From Halopseudomonas sabulinigri (GTDB lineage: Bacteria > Pseudomonadota > Gammaproteobacteria > Pseudomonadales > Pseudomonadaceae), in the NCBI RefSeq assembly GCF_900105255.1, contig NZ_LT629763.1, forward strand, positions 2,108,001 through 2,172,000: DNA of 64,000 nucleotides, in the 5' to 3' direction. Shown piece after piece: positions 49,895-59,127 of this stretch. The notes under the pieces were generated by a model. It had not been told where the DNA came from, searched no databases, and saw only the letters and a list, made by a program, of their open reading frames with translations. Position 1 is the stretch's first letter. Each line of letters starts with the position of its first letter. The position numbers were made by a program, and so were the translations under genes.

Positions 49895-52800
49895 ATGAAT
49901 GCAGCCGTCAGAGCAGGCTTGTTCAGTGCGCTGGCGTTGCTCGGCAGCGGCTGTAGCAGTGTCGGCACCCCAAGGATCGGTGACCTGCAGTTTACCCAGG
50001 TTGGCGTGCTGCTGCTCTCCTGCGGCCTTCTGCTGGCCGCGCATGGCCTCAATCAGCTACGTCGCCGTGCCAACTCCGAGCGCCAGCAGGCACTTACCCT
50101 GCTGAATCAGCAGGAACACCGTTACCGCACTCTGGTGGAAAACCTGCATGTAGTGACCTGGGAAATGTCGCTGCCCTCCCTGCGCTTTATCTACGTTTCA
50201 CCACACGCCCGCGACCTCCTCGGCTTTGAGGCCCACCACTGGCTGGCTGCCGGCTTTCTGGAGGATCGCCTGCATCCGGCCGACCGCGGCCGCGTTACCG
50301 CCCTGTTGCACCAGCAGGCCAGCAGTAGCGGGAGCCAGAGCTTCGATTTTCGCCTGTTGAACAACAATGGCACCCCCTGCTGGGTACGCGCCATCATCAA
50401 CAGCGTAAGCAACGAGGAGTACGAGGCGGTTGCACTGAATGGTCTGCTGGTCGACATTCAAGAGCAGAAAAGCAACGAAATGGCTTTGCGCACGTCGGAG
50501 CAAAAGTTTTCCTCGGTTTTTCACAACTGCCCCGACAGCATAGTGCTGGCCAATGCGCACGACGGCACCTTGCTGTCGGTGAACAGAACCTTTGAAGAAC
50601 AGTTTGGTTTCAGTGCCGCCGAAGCGCTCGGCAAGACTTCCACCCAACTCGGCACCTGGGCGCAACAGGACGCCGGCCCCGCCTTACTTGAGCAGCTCAA
50701 TCGCGAAACCCAGAGCAACCTCGAGGTTCGCTTCAAACGGCGGGACGGCAGCGAGTTTACCGGGCTGATCTCTTCGCGCAGCGTAGAGTTGAACCAGCAG
50801 CATATCCTGGTAGTGGTTATCCGCGATATTTCCGCACTCAAGGTCACCCAGCAACAACTTGAACTGTCGGAACAGAAGTTTTCCAGCGCGTTCCATGCTT
50901 CTCCGGATGGCCTGCTGATAACCCGACGCAGCGATGGCATGTTGCTCGATGTGAATGACGGCTTCACCCGCATCACCGGCTACAGCCGCCAGGCCGCACT
51001 CGGAAAATCCACCCTCGACCTGGGCCTGTGGAGCGACACCGCCGACCGCGAGCGGATGATTCAGCTGCTGCGCTCACAGGGCACAGTGCGCGATATGCTG
51101 TCTACCGTAACCGATATTCACGGCAACCAGCGTCAGGTGGAAATCAGCACCGAGGCCGTAGTCGTCAATGGCGAAGACTGCATGCTCAGCATTGCGCGCG
51201 ATGTGACCGAGCGCCTGAAGATGGAAGGCTCTCTGCGCCAGGCCGCGACGGTATTCGAGAATACCAACGAAGGCGTCATCATCACCGACAGCGAAGGCAT
51301 GATACTGGCCATCAACAAGGCGTTTGCGCGCATTACCGGCCACCCAGAGAGCCAGCTGCTGGGCCAGCCGCTGAGCATGCTCAGCGACTATACCGAAGAC
51401 AAGCACCTGATCCGCGAAGTAGCCCATAGCCTGCGCGATGATGGCCAATGGCAGGGCGAAGCCTGGAATCGGCGCAGAAATGGCGAGCTCTACGCCGCCT
51501 GGATCAACATCAGTCAGGTATTGAACGTCGATGGCAGTCTCAATCACCTGGTGGCCGTTTTCAGCGACATCACACCACTCAAGCACACGCAGGCACGACT
51601 CGATCACCAGGCGCACCACGATCCACTGACCGACCTGCCCAATCGCACCCTGTTTGAGGCACGCCTACGCGAAGCGCTGAACGCACAGCAACAGGGCAAA
51701 TATCAGGGCGTCGGCGCCCTGCTGTTTATCGACCTGGATCGCTTCAAGCAGATCAATGACAGCCTCGGCCACCCAGTCGGCGATATCCTGCTGAAATCAG
51801 CCAGCCAACGGCTGTGCGGTGTGCTGCGCGATATTGATACCGTCGCCCGCCACGGTGGCGACGAATTCATTGTCCTGCTCCCCAACCTGCATAGCGACGA
51901 GGATGCCGCCAGTGTGGCGGACAAATTGCTGGCAGTCTTTCGCAAACCCTTCCTCGCCGCCGGGCACGAGTTTTTTGTCAGTGCCAGCATAGGTATCAGT
52001 CTGTTTCCCACCGACGCCAGTGACGTCAACAGCCTGATCAAACATGCCGATGCCGCCATGTACCGCGCCAAGAATCAGGGCCGCAACCGCTACGCCTTCT
52101 ATACGCGCGACCTCACCGCCAACGCCCATCAGCGCATGGAAATGGAAAATGACATGCGCCGCGGCCTGGAGCGCGGCGAATTCACCCTCTACTACCAACC
52201 CAAGTTCGATCTGCACGCGCAGCAACTCAATGGCATGGAAGCACTGGTGCGCTGGCAGCACCCGCAGCGGGGCATGGTAGAGCCGGATCAGTTCATCCCG
52301 CTGGCGGAAGAAACCGGGCTGATCGTTGAACTGGGCAAGCATATTCTCGAGCTGGCCTGCCTGCAGTTGGCCGAATGGCGAACCCAGCACTTGGCCCCAC
52401 CGCGCATGGCTATCAACGTTTCGGGAATGCAGTTGATTGGTAACAAGCTGGTCAGCGATATTCGCCGCGCGCTGGAAACGCACGACATTCCTGCCTCACT
52501 GCTTGAGCTGGAGATCACCGAAGATTTCGTGATGAACCAGAACCGTGAGGCCATCCACTTGCTGGATATCTTCAGCAAGATGGGCATTCACCTGTCGATA
52601 GATGACTTCGGCACCGGCTACTCATCACTGGCCTACCTCAAGGAAATGCCGCTCGATACCCTGAAAATCGACCGCAGCTTCGTCTCCGGACTGCCCGAGA
52701 ACCACCACGACGCGGCCATCAGCCAGACCATCATAGTGCTGGCCCACAATCTGGGTATGAGCGTCGTGGCCGAGGGCGTGGAGAACGCCGCGCAGCAGGC

Positions 52801-52927
52801 GCTGCTGACTGAACAGGGCTGCGATACGGTTCAGGGCTACCACATCAGCCCGCCCCTGCCGGCCGAGGAGTTTTCCCAACGCTTCCTGCAAAGAGCGCCT
52901 AGTCAGCGACCGTCACAGCCCGTATAA
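49895..52927 (+). CDS. Membrane PAS/GGDEF/EAL protein (RmcA-like)
   Basis: The 1010-residue protein begins with two hydrophobic stretches (about 6-20 and 35-52) joined by a short loop, then about four PAS domains (about 70-190, 200-320, 325-440, 445-570), a GGDEF domain with intact GGDEF at 654-658 and an EAL domain with EAL at 782-784 and a DDFGTGYSSL loop. Both catalytic signatures are kept, so it could both make and degrade c-di-GMP. It sits next to rpoD as does P. aeruginosa RmcA (PA0575), but that protein has a periplasmic sensor domain that is absent here. The orthology is therefore inferred from position and domain order. Confidence 0.88.
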   Translation: MNAAVRAGLFSALALLGSGCSSVGTPRIGDLQFTQVGVLLLSCGLLLAAHGLNQLRRRANSERQQALTLLNQQEHRYRTLVENLHVVTWEMSLPSLRFIYVSPHARDLLGFEAHHWLAAGFLEDRLHPADRGRVTALLHQQASSSGSQSFDFRLLNNNGTPCWVRAIINSVSNEEYEAVALNGLLVDIQEQKSNEMALRTSEQKFSSVFHNCPDSIVLANAHDGTLLSVNRTFEEQFGFSAAEALGKTSTQLGTWAQQDAGPALLEQLNRETQSNLEVRFKRRDGSEFTGLISSRSVELNQQHILVVVIRDISALKVTQQQLELSEQKFSSAFHASPDGLLITRRSDGMLLDVNDGFTRITGYSRQAALGKSTLDLGLWSDTADRERMIQLLRSQGTVRDMLSTVTDIHGNQRQVEISTEAVVVNGEDCMLSIARDVTERLKMEGSLRQAATVFENTNEGVIITDSEGMILAINKAFARITGHPESQLLGQPLSMLSDYTEDKHLIREVAHSLRDDGQWQGEAWNRRRNGELYAAWINISQVLNVDGSLNHLVAVFSDITPLKHTQARLDHQAHHDPLTDLPNRTLFEARLREALNAQQQGKYQGVGALLFIDLDRFKQINDSLGHPVGDILLKSASQRLCGVLRDIDTVARHGGDEFIVLLPNLHSDEDAASVADKLLAVFRKPFLAAGHEFFVSASIGISLFPTDASDVNSLIKHADAAMYRAKNQGRNRYAFYTRDLTANAHQRMEMENDMRRGLERGEFTLYYQPKFDLHAQQLNGMEALVRWQHPQRGMVEPDQFIPLAEETGLIVELGKHILELACLQLAEWRTQHLAPPRMAINVSGMQLIGNKLVSDIRRALETHDIPASLLELEITEDFVMNQNREAIHLLDIFSKMGIHLSIDDFGTGYSSLAYLKEMPLDTLKIDRSFVSGLPENHHDAAISQTIIVLAHNLGMSVVAEGVENAAQQALLTEQGCDTVQGYHISPPLPAEEFSQRFLQRAPSQRPSQPV

Positions 52928-52949
52928 TTCCGCCCTGCTACAAAAACGT

Positions 52950-53026
52950 GGGCCTATAGCTCAGTTGGTCAGAGCAGGCGACTCATAATCGCTTGGTCGT
53001 AGGTTCAAGTCCTACTGGGCCCACCA
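52950..53026 (+). tRNA. tRNA-Ile2 (anticodon CAU, lysidine-type)
   Basis: The 77-base gene has a 7-base acceptor stem (GGGCCTA/TGGGCCC), D arm AGCTCAGTTGGTCAGAGC, anticodon loop CTCATAA, T arm with GGTTCAAGTCC, and encoded CCA. The sequence resembles E. coli ileX more than Met tRNAs, so the CAU is probably modified to lysidine and reads AUA. The last 22 bases overlap the end of the gene on the other strand. Confidence 0.93.
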
Positions 53027-53553
53027 TTTTCTGCCGCGCTGCTTTCCTCCGCCAGTTCTGGCATGTTCAGTTCCGAGCGCAGTAACCCCGCCAACGCCAC
53101 AAGGCCTTCCTGCGCGCTTTTGCTTGCGCCCGCCCAGCTGCAGGCCAACATCAGATTTTTCGGCAAGGCGAAGTCTTCGACCTGATAGCCCTGCCGGCAA
53201 TAGCCATCGCCATCGGTATCCAGTTGCTCGATCAGTGGGCGCTGATCACTGAAGTAGGCCCATACCGGCTTGCCCAACGCGGTGGCGTAGCCGATTTCGA
53301 ATACCGTGCCGGAATCGGGCTCGCTGCCGCGAAAGCAGTCGAGATTGGCCAGTACCGCGTCGGCATTACGGATCTTCTGCAAGTTGCTCTGGCAGATCCA
53401 GCTGGCGAGATCACTGACGTCGCCCGGTGGCGCGTCATCGAGAGGATAGATGCCGCGCAGGCCCTGCGCGGCACAGAGGGACTTCAAACGCTCGCCGTGG
53501 GCGACGGCGTCGCGGCGAAAGACATCAAACCCGGCCAGATAAACTGACTGCAC
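53005..53553 (-). CDS. Nucleoside 2-deoxyribosyltransferase family protein
   Basis: The 182-residue product has the family motifs VYLAGFDVF near the start, NADAVLANLDCFRGSEPDSGTVFEIGYATALGKPVWAYF with the catalytic Glu (E in FEIGYA), and a tail that ends ENGGPSRT. The family moves deoxyribose between bases or hydrolyses nucleosides. It starts with GTG (GGGAGAG upstream) and is the last gene of the Mo-hydroxylase operon. Its final seven codons and stop lie within the T arm and acceptor of the opposite-strand tRNA-Ile2 gene. The real substrate is unknown. Confidence 0.85.
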   Translation of the reverse strand: MQSVYLAGFDVFRRDAVAHGERLKSLCAAQGLRGIYPLDDAPPGDVSDLASWICQSNLQKIRNADAVLANLDCFRGSEPDSGTVFEIGYATALGKPVWAYFSDQRPLIEQLDTDGDGYCRQGYQVEDFALPKNLMLACSWAGASKSAQEGLVALAGLLRSELNMPELAEESSAAENGGPSRT

Positions 53554-53589
53554 ATTGCTCTCCCGGTCTGGATTGGTGGTGCAACGCAG

Positions 53590-54186
53590 TTACTCGGCCG
53601 GCAGCGCGGCAAGCATCTGAGCGTTATCTACATCCACCAGTATACCGGGGTCAGCCACGGGCACTTCAAGCAGGCGCTGCGCATGTCGCTGCAGCACCCC
53701 GCGCGCGCCCTGATCCCCCTGCAACGACAACAGTTCAGGCCAGAACGCGCGACCAAACAATACCGGATGACCGCGTTGCCCGGCGTACGACGGCACCACG
53801 ATACGCTCGGCAGCGGCCTGCTGCTGCAGGGCGATAAGCGTTTGCGGGCGGATAAGCGGCATATCGCCCAACAGCACCGCAACCACCGCGGCGTCGCTGT
53901 CCTGCAACGCCGTGATGCCCGCCGCCAGGCTGTGGGCCATGCCCTCTTGGCAACGCGCGCTGCGGATCACCCGGCAATCCGCAGGCAATCCCAAAGCTGC
54001 GCTATCGTCCTGCGGGCGCAGTATGACGCGCACATCAGCGTAGGCACTGCGGGCGTTTTCCAGGCTGGCGCGCAACAGTGTTCTGCCGTCAGGCAAGCGT
54101 GCCACACGTTTATCGCTGCCGAAGCGACGAGCGCTGCCAGCAGCTAGCAACAGCGCAACCAGCGGTGCGGTCGGCCTGCTTACCAC
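53590..54186 (-). CDS. MocA/MobA-like nucleotidyltransferase (molybdenum cofactor cytidylyltransferase)
   Basis: The 198-residue NTP-transferase has VALLLAAGSARRFGSDKRVARLPDGRTLL, AVVAVLLGDMPLIRPQTL with the metal-binding Asp, and GQRGHPVLFGRAFW. This is the MocA subgroup, which adds CMP (MCD) to molybdopterin for xanthine-dehydrogenase-family enzymes. GTG is the start, directly abutting the ABM gene's TGA. Its place beside the Mo hydroxylase and XdhC supports a maturation role. Confidence 0.88.
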   Translation of the reverse strand: MVSRPTAPLVALLLAAGSARRFGSDKRVARLPDGRTLLRASLENARSAYADVRVILRPQDDSAALGLPADCRVIRSARCQEGMAHSLAAGITALQDSDAAVVAVLLGDMPLIRPQTLIALQQQAAAERIVVPSYAGQRGHPVLFGRAFWPELLSLQGDQGARGVLQRHAQRLLEVPVADPGILVDVDNAQMLAALPAE

Positions 54187-54480
54187 TCAGGCCTGCGCGT
54201 CCAGCAACATGACGTCGCGCTCAACAATCAGGCCTGCGAGCGCTTGCCCCATGGCCTGGTAATGCGGCGCCTGACGATGAAGCTCAATGGCCTCCATATC
54301 AGCCCACTGTTCGACAAATACAAAGCGCTGTGCATCACTGCGATCACGATGCAGCACATACCCGCGGCAGCCCGCCTCTGCACGCGATGGCGCCACCGCG
54401 CGCGACAGAATCTCACTCACCTGGTCTGCACTGCCTTCTGCGGCGCGGAGTACGGCGACAACGGTAATTTCATTCGACAT
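54187..54480 (-). CDS. ABM-domain (antibiotic biosynthesis monooxygenase-like) protein
   Basis: The 97-residue product is a single ferredoxin-like ABM domain: ITVVAVLRAAEGSADQVSEILSRAVAPSRAEAGCRGYVLHRD, FVFVEQWADMEAIELHRQAPHYQAM. YgiN-type members are quinol monooxygenases. It is squeezed between XdhC and MocA with no spacers (TGA then ATG, and TGA then GTG), so it is translationally coupled with them. The function in this setting is unknown. Confidence 0.88.
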   Translation of the reverse strand: MSNEITVVAVLRAAEGSADQVSEILSRAVAPSRAEAGCRGYVLHRDRSDAQRFVFVEQWADMEAIELHRQAPHYQAMGQALAGLIVERDVMLLDAQA

Positions 54481-55659
54481 TCAGGGTCTCTCGCTTGTGG
54501 ATAACGGGACGGACGACGCGCTACTGCCGGCGTCCTGATGATGATAAATCGGCGACGCATCGTGGATGGCGGCGGTGCGCGCTTTCAACATACCGCCTTG
54601 ACGACCGTTGAGCACGGCGGTCATTTCGGCAAGAATCGCCATAGCTACGGACTCGGGGGTGTCTCCTCCCAGGTCGAGGCCGACCGGGTAATGCAGTCGG
54701 GCCAGCGCCGACGCCGGCAGCGCTGGCATCTCGCTGAGTAGTCTTTCGGTGCGCTCGCGCGGGCCCAGTTGGCCAATATACCGCGCACCGGAAGCCAACG
54801 CGCACTGCAACCAGTGCGCGTCCTGCTGCAGACTGTGGGTCATGACCGCGACGGCCGCCCCCTGCAACAGAGGGCCGGGATTGAAGCTGTCATCCAGGGT
54901 GCCCAACAGCACGCTATCCGCCTCGGGAAAGCGGCTGGCGCGGGCAAAATGTGCGCGGCTGTCGATCACGGTCACCTGCCAGCCCAGTAGCCGCGCCATA
55001 CGGACCAGGGGCTGAGCATCGTGACCGCCACCAAACACCACCAGTCGCCGCGCCGGCGGCAGGTACTCGACCAACACCTGCAACACCCGAGCGTCCTGCT
55101 CCAGATAGTGCAGGCTGCTGCGACGCTCCGCGATGGCCTGCTGCAACGGTGCGCTCAAGCCCGCCTGCAAGGAGTCGGGCAGTTGCCCGCTGCTGACGGC
55201 GCCCTCGGCAGACCACAACAACCGCTCACCCAAGCAGGCTGATGCCGTAATCACCGTGGCGACGGCGCGCGCCTGTCCATCGCGCTGCTGCGTGCGTAGG
55301 GCGCCCAGCAGCAAGCCGGCTGACTCGGCGTTCACCCGCTCGAACAGGATATGCACCTTGCCGTTGCATCCCAGGCCAAAGCTCACGGCGACTTCGCCGT
55401 CTTCGGTTTCATCGCTGGTGCTGTAACTGCGTAGCGCCGGGCCTTGCTCGGTCAGCCAGAATGCGGTGCGAGCTACCTCGCTCTCCAGACAGCCGCCGCT
55501 GAGCGTACCCTGCGTCTGGCCGAGCGCCGTGATCAGCATGCGCGCACCGGGGCGGCGGTAGGCTGAACCCTCCACCCGCACCACCGTCGCCAGCACCGCT
55601 GCGTCACCGGCCAGCACTACGTTATCCAGCGCGCCAAGCAGTTGTTCAACGCCGCTCAT
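54481..55659 (-). CDS. XdhC/CoxI family Mo-enzyme maturation factor
   Basis: The 392-residue protein has an N-terminal XdhC_CoxI segment (VLATVVRVEGSAYRRPGARMLITALGQTQGTLSGGCLESEVA) and a C-terminal Rossmann domain (RRLVVFGGGHDAQPLVRMARLLGWQVTVIDSRAHFA, IGQLGPRERTERLL, GLDLGGDTPESVAMAILAEM). XdhC proteins bind and sulfurate the Mo cofactor and hand it to the apoenzyme. It follows the cytochrome c gene by 40 bases. Confidence 0.93.
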   Translation of the reverse strand: MSGVEQLLGALDNVVLAGDAAVLATVVRVEGSAYRRPGARMLITALGQTQGTLSGGCLESEVARTAFWLTEQGPALRSYSTSDETEDGEVAVSFGLGCNGKVHILFERVNAESAGLLLGALRTQQRDGQARAVATVITASACLGERLLWSAEGAVSSGQLPDSLQAGLSAPLQQAIAERRSSLHYLEQDARVLQVLVEYLPPARRLVVFGGGHDAQPLVRMARLLGWQVTVIDSRAHFARASRFPEADSVLLGTLDDSFNPGPLLQGAAVAVMTHSLQQDAHWLQCALASGARYIGQLGPRERTERLLSEMPALPASALARLHYPVGLDLGGDTPESVAMAILAEMTAVLNGRQGGMLKARTAAIHDASPIYHHQDAGSSASSVPLSTSERP

Positions 55660-55699
55660 AGCCGCTTCGCCCGTGGTTTGCCGACGTTCATACGCCTAC

Positions 55700-56920
55700 T
55701 CAATGCCCGGTATTGCCGCGCTTGGCCGCCACATCCTCGGCACTCACCTGCGCGCCGCTTTGGCCAAAATGCTGCAGGACAAAACTGCTGACCGCAGCCA
55801 ACTCCGGGTCGCTGTAACCGTCGGCAAAACGCGGCATGCGCTGATCCACGGGTAGCTGCTCGCCGCCGTGGCCCGTCAGCAGAATACCCAGCAGGTTGGT
55901 GGCTGCCGGATCGTTGACGGTTTTCAGCCCCATCAGAGTAGCAACCGGGCTTTGATTGCCCTTGCCATCCCAGCGGTGACAGCTGGCACAGGCATCGGCA
56001 AAAACCTTGACGCCCAGATTGCGCTCGGCGGGCATACCCTCGGGCTGCTTGGTGGGGCGCGCCACGCCGGTTGGCTGCGGCTCAGTGCTCAGCAGGTAGG
56101 TAGCAATCGCGCTCAGGTCGCGCTGCTGCAAATGCTGCAGGCTCTTCTCTACCACCTCAGCCATCGGCCCCGCCGCGACCCCCTTGCCCGCTGCATGTCC
56201 TTGACTCATATAGCTGACCAGCTCGGCCTCGCTCCAGGCACCAATGCCATGCGCCTCGTCAGCGCTGATGTTGTAAGCCTGCCAGCCCTGCACCAGAGTG
56301 CCCGCCAGTGGCTGGCTGCTGTCGAGTGCCTGGAACATATTGCGCGGTGTATGGCATTCAGCGCAGTGGCCGGGGCCCTGCACCAGATAAGCACCACGGT
56401 TCCACTCTTCGCTCTGCTGCGGATCGGCCGCATAGCGCCCTTCATCCAGGAACAGGAAATTCCAGAAGAACATGCCCCAGCGTTGATTGAACGGAAAGCC
56501 CAGGGTGTTTTCCGGCGGTGTATTACTGACCGGCTCCAGGCTGGCCAGATAGGCCTTGATCGCCAGCACCTCGTCCTCCGGCATCAGCGTGTAGGAGGTG
56601 TAGGGGAAGGCCGGATAGTAATGCTTGCCATCCTTGCCAACGCCTGAATGCAGCGCACTGACAAAATCTTCATCGCTCCAACTGCCGATGCCGGTCTCGT
56701 CATCCGGAGTGATGTTGGGCGAATACAGCGAGCCAAACGGCAGCTTGAATTCCACGCCCCCGGCGAACGGCTTACCGCCCGGCGTGGTGTGGCAGGCAAC
56801 GCAATCGGCTGCAGTTGCTAGGTACTTGCCGCGCTCGATCAGCTCGGCGTCTGCCGCCAGGACCGTGCTCGACAGCCCGGATAACCCCAGGCACAGCATG
56901 ACTAAACGATTGAAACGCAT
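55700..56920 (-). CDS. Triheme cytochrome c subunit of a Mo hydroxylase
   Basis: The 406-residue protein has a signal peptide (FNRLVMLCLGLSGLSSTVLA) and three CxxCH heme sites: CVACH at about 40, CAECH at about 185 and CASCH at about 320. Met ligands are expected in each domain. This is the electron-accepting subunit of membrane-bound aldehyde or alcohol dehydrogenases and of nicotinate/isoquinoline-type oxidoreductases. It follows the Mo subunit by 11 bases. Confidence 0.93.
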   Translation of the reverse strand: MRFNRLVMLCLGLSGLSSTVLAADAELIERGKYLATAADCVACHTTPGGKPFAGGVEFKLPFGSLYSPNITPDDETGIGSWSDEDFVSALHSGVGKDGKHYYPAFPYTSYTLMPEDEVLAIKAYLASLEPVSNTPPENTLGFPFNQRWGMFFWNFLFLDEGRYAADPQQSEEWNRGAYLVQGPGHCAECHTPRNMFQALDSSQPLAGTLVQGWQAYNISADEAHGIGAWSEAELVSYMSQGHAAGKGVAAGPMAEVVEKSLQHLQQRDLSAIATYLLSTEPQPTGVARPTKQPEGMPAERNLGVKVFADACASCHRWDGKGNQSPVATLMGLKTVNDPAATNLLGILLTGHGGEQLPVDQRMPRFADGYSDPELAAVSSFVLQHFGQSGAQVSAEDVAAKRGNTGH

Positions 56921-56931
56921 GGCCAGTCTCC

Positions 56932-59115
56932 TTAAGCCGGGTAGTAGCCGGCACGGCTCAGTGGCAGACGACGCAAACGCGTCCCGGATGCAGCATGCAG
57001 CGCATTGACCAAAGCAGGGCCAATCAAGGCCGTACCCGTCTCACCGACACCGCCCGGCGCCTCCAGACTGGGCACTATGTGCACCTCAACACCGGGCGCA
57101 TCGGTGATGCGCAGCTGACGGTAGTTGTGGAAGTTGGTCTGCTGCACCACGCCCTGCTCAATCAGAATCTCGTTGAACAGCGAGGCCGAGAGACCAAACA
57201 GCGTGCCGCCTTCCATCTGCGCCTGCACCGACGTTGGGTTGGTCACCAGGCCGCAGTCGATGGCACAGACCAGCCGCTTGATGCGGATTGCCTTGTCGCC
57301 ACGCATTTCCATTTCCACCACGGTCGCGACATAGCTGCCGAATACCGCACTGACCGCGACGCCACGGCCCTGCCCATCCGGTAAGCTGTTGCCCCAGCCG
57401 GCCTTCTCTGCCGCCAGCCGCAGTACCGCTTGCGCGCGCGGATGCTCTGCCATCAGGCCAAGCCGATAGTCCACCGGGTCGGCGCCAGCATTCAGCGCCA
57501 GCTCGTCAATAAAGCACTCCAGCGCATAGGTGCTGCGCAGCGGCCCTACCCCACGCCACCAGGAAACCGGAACCACCTTGGGCTCCTCGCGCACGTAGTT
57601 CACCAGCAGATTCGGCAAGGCATAGATCGGGTCGATAGCCACCTCAACGGCGTCGCCATCAACGCCGTTCTCCGGCAGGCTACCCATGTAACGGCCCAGT
57701 ACCGAAGCGCCAGCGATGCGGTGCTGCCAGCCGGTCGGCTTGCCGTCGGCATCCAGCGCTGCGGTCAGGCGATCGGCATATTGCGGGCGGTACATATCGT
57801 GGGTCATGTCTTCTTCACGGCTCCAGATCAGCTTGATCGGGTAACTCACATGCCGCGCCACATCGACCGCCTGAGTAATGAAGTCGTAGTCCAGCCGACG
57901 GCCAAAGGCACCGCCAATCAGCTGATTGTGAATAATGATCTTGTCCGCCGGCAGGCCGCTGATTTTCGCGGCAGTTTGCTGGGCAAAGACCGGCACCTGG
58001 GTGCCGACCCACAGCTCGCAGGCATCCGGGCGCACATGCGCCACGCAGGTCATCGGCTCCAACGGCGAATGCGACAGAAAAGCCTGCTCATAAACCGCTT
58101 CAAAGCGACTGGCAGCCTCTTCCAGCGCCTTGCCGATATCGCCCGCGTTGTGCGCCACTACACCATCGCGCGAGCTGGCCTGTTGCAGTGCGTCATCCAA
58201 TTGCGCCGAGTTGATGCTGGCGTTCTCGCCCAGATCCCACTCGACCTTCAGCGCCTTGAGACCCTGCTGGCAAGCCCAGTAATTACTGGCTGTTACTGCC
58301 ACGGCGTTGTCGAGCTTGATCACGTCCCGCACGCCCGGCACTTTATTGACCGCCGAGGCATCCACGCTGCGCAGCGTGCCACCGAAGACCGGGCAGGTCA
58401 GGGTGGAGGCAATCAGCATGTCCGGCACGCTAAGGTCGATAGTGAACTGCGCCTTGCCATTAACCTTGTTCGGCGTATCAATACGCTGTGCTGGTGTGCC
58501 AAGCAGGGTGAACTGCTCCGGCGTTTTCAGCGCTATGTCAGTTGGCAGCGGCAATTCGCTGGCGGCGTCAACCAGTTCGCCGTAACCCAGCTTCTGCTCA
58601 GCCGGGCCAAACACCTCACCATTCTTCGCATGGCATTGCGCGGCATCCACCCCCCAACGCGCCGCAGCGGCCTGAATCAGCAGCAGCCTTGCGGTGGCGC
58701 CCGCTTCGCGTAGCGGCTGCCAGCTATGCCGCGTCGAAGTCGAGCCGCCGGTGGCTTGAAACTGCATTAATGAGTCGGCATACAACTCGCTGTCTGGCGG
58801 TGCATCCTCAATGGTCACAGCAGACAGCGGCACTTCCAGCTCCTCGGCCACCATCATCGCAATGCCGGTATGCGCGCCCTGGCCCATCTCGATTTTTGGC
58901 GAAATCACCGTTACCAAACCGTCATGACCGACCCGCACGTAGGCTCCGTACGCCCGCGGCGACTTGTCGCCCAAACGGCCAGCAGCCGTGGCCTCCGCGG
59001 CCACGCCACGCGGTGCGAAACCCGGCAACCAGGTGCTGAGTACCAGCCCGCCCATGGCGAGGCTGGACCCCTTAAGAAAACCGCGCCGCGAGAGCGCACC
59101 TTTCGACTTGTCCAT
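56932..59115 (-). CDS. Molybdopterin-binding subunit of a xanthine-dehydrogenase-family oxidoreductase
   Basis: The 727-residue protein has a Tat signal (SRRGFLKGSSLAMGGLVL) and aldehyde oxidase/xanthine dehydrogenase molybdopterin domains; the active-site Glu lies in GGVGETGTALIGPAL. IorB-like segments are PKIEMGQGAHTGIAMMVAEEL and NQLIGGAFGRRLDYDF. Together with the small [2Fe-2S] protein and the cytochrome it should oxidise an aldehyde or N-heterocycle in the periplasm. The ATG at 59115 follows AGGAG; an in-frame TTG two codons upstream is less likely. The substrate is not determinable. Confidence 0.92.
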   Translation of the reverse strand: MDKSKGALSRRGFLKGSSLAMGGLVLSTWLPGFAPRGVAAEATAAGRLGDKSPRAYGAYVRVGHDGLVTVISPKIEMGQGAHTGIAMMVAEELEVPLSAVTIEDAPPDSELYADSLMQFQATGGSTSTRHSWQPLREAGATARLLLIQAAAARWGVDAAQCHAKNGEVFGPAEQKLGYGELVDAASELPLPTDIALKTPEQFTLLGTPAQRIDTPNKVNGKAQFTIDLSVPDMLIASTLTCPVFGGTLRSVDASAVNKVPGVRDVIKLDNAVAVTASNYWACQQGLKALKVEWDLGENASINSAQLDDALQQASSRDGVVAHNAGDIGKALEEAASRFEAVYEQAFLSHSPLEPMTCVAHVRPDACELWVGTQVPVFAQQTAAKISGLPADKIIIHNQLIGGAFGRRLDYDFITQAVDVARHVSYPIKLIWSREEDMTHDMYRPQYADRLTAALDADGKPTGWQHRIAGASVLGRYMGSLPENGVDGDAVEVAIDPIYALPNLLVNYVREEPKVVPVSWWRGVGPLRSTYALECFIDELALNAGADPVDYRLGLMAEHPRAQAVLRLAAEKAGWGNSLPDGQGRGVAVSAVFGSYVATVVEMEMRGDKAIRIKRLVCAIDCGLVTNPTSVQAQMEGGTLFGLSASLFNEILIEQGVVQQTNFHNYRQLRITDAPGVEVHIVPSLEAPGGVGETGTALIGPALVNALHAASGTRLRRLPLSRAGYYPA

Positions 59116-59127
59116 TAGCAACGCTCC

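Noticed and set aside
49895..49990. Lipoprotein signal in the GGDEF/EAL protein
   Set aside because: GSGC lacks the usual Leu at -3, and a second hydrophobic helix follows, so a membrane anchor is more likely.
52950..53026. Reading the CAT anticodon tRNA as elongator or initiator Met
   Set aside because: The arms match the Ile2 (ileX) type, and the place downstream of rpoD is that of tRNA-Ile2 in Pseudomonas.
57430..58713. Open frame of 427 codons on the plus strand within the Mo-subunit gene
   Set aside because: It is antisense to a gene with clear family motifs and reads as low-complexity His/Arg/Gln-rich sequence.
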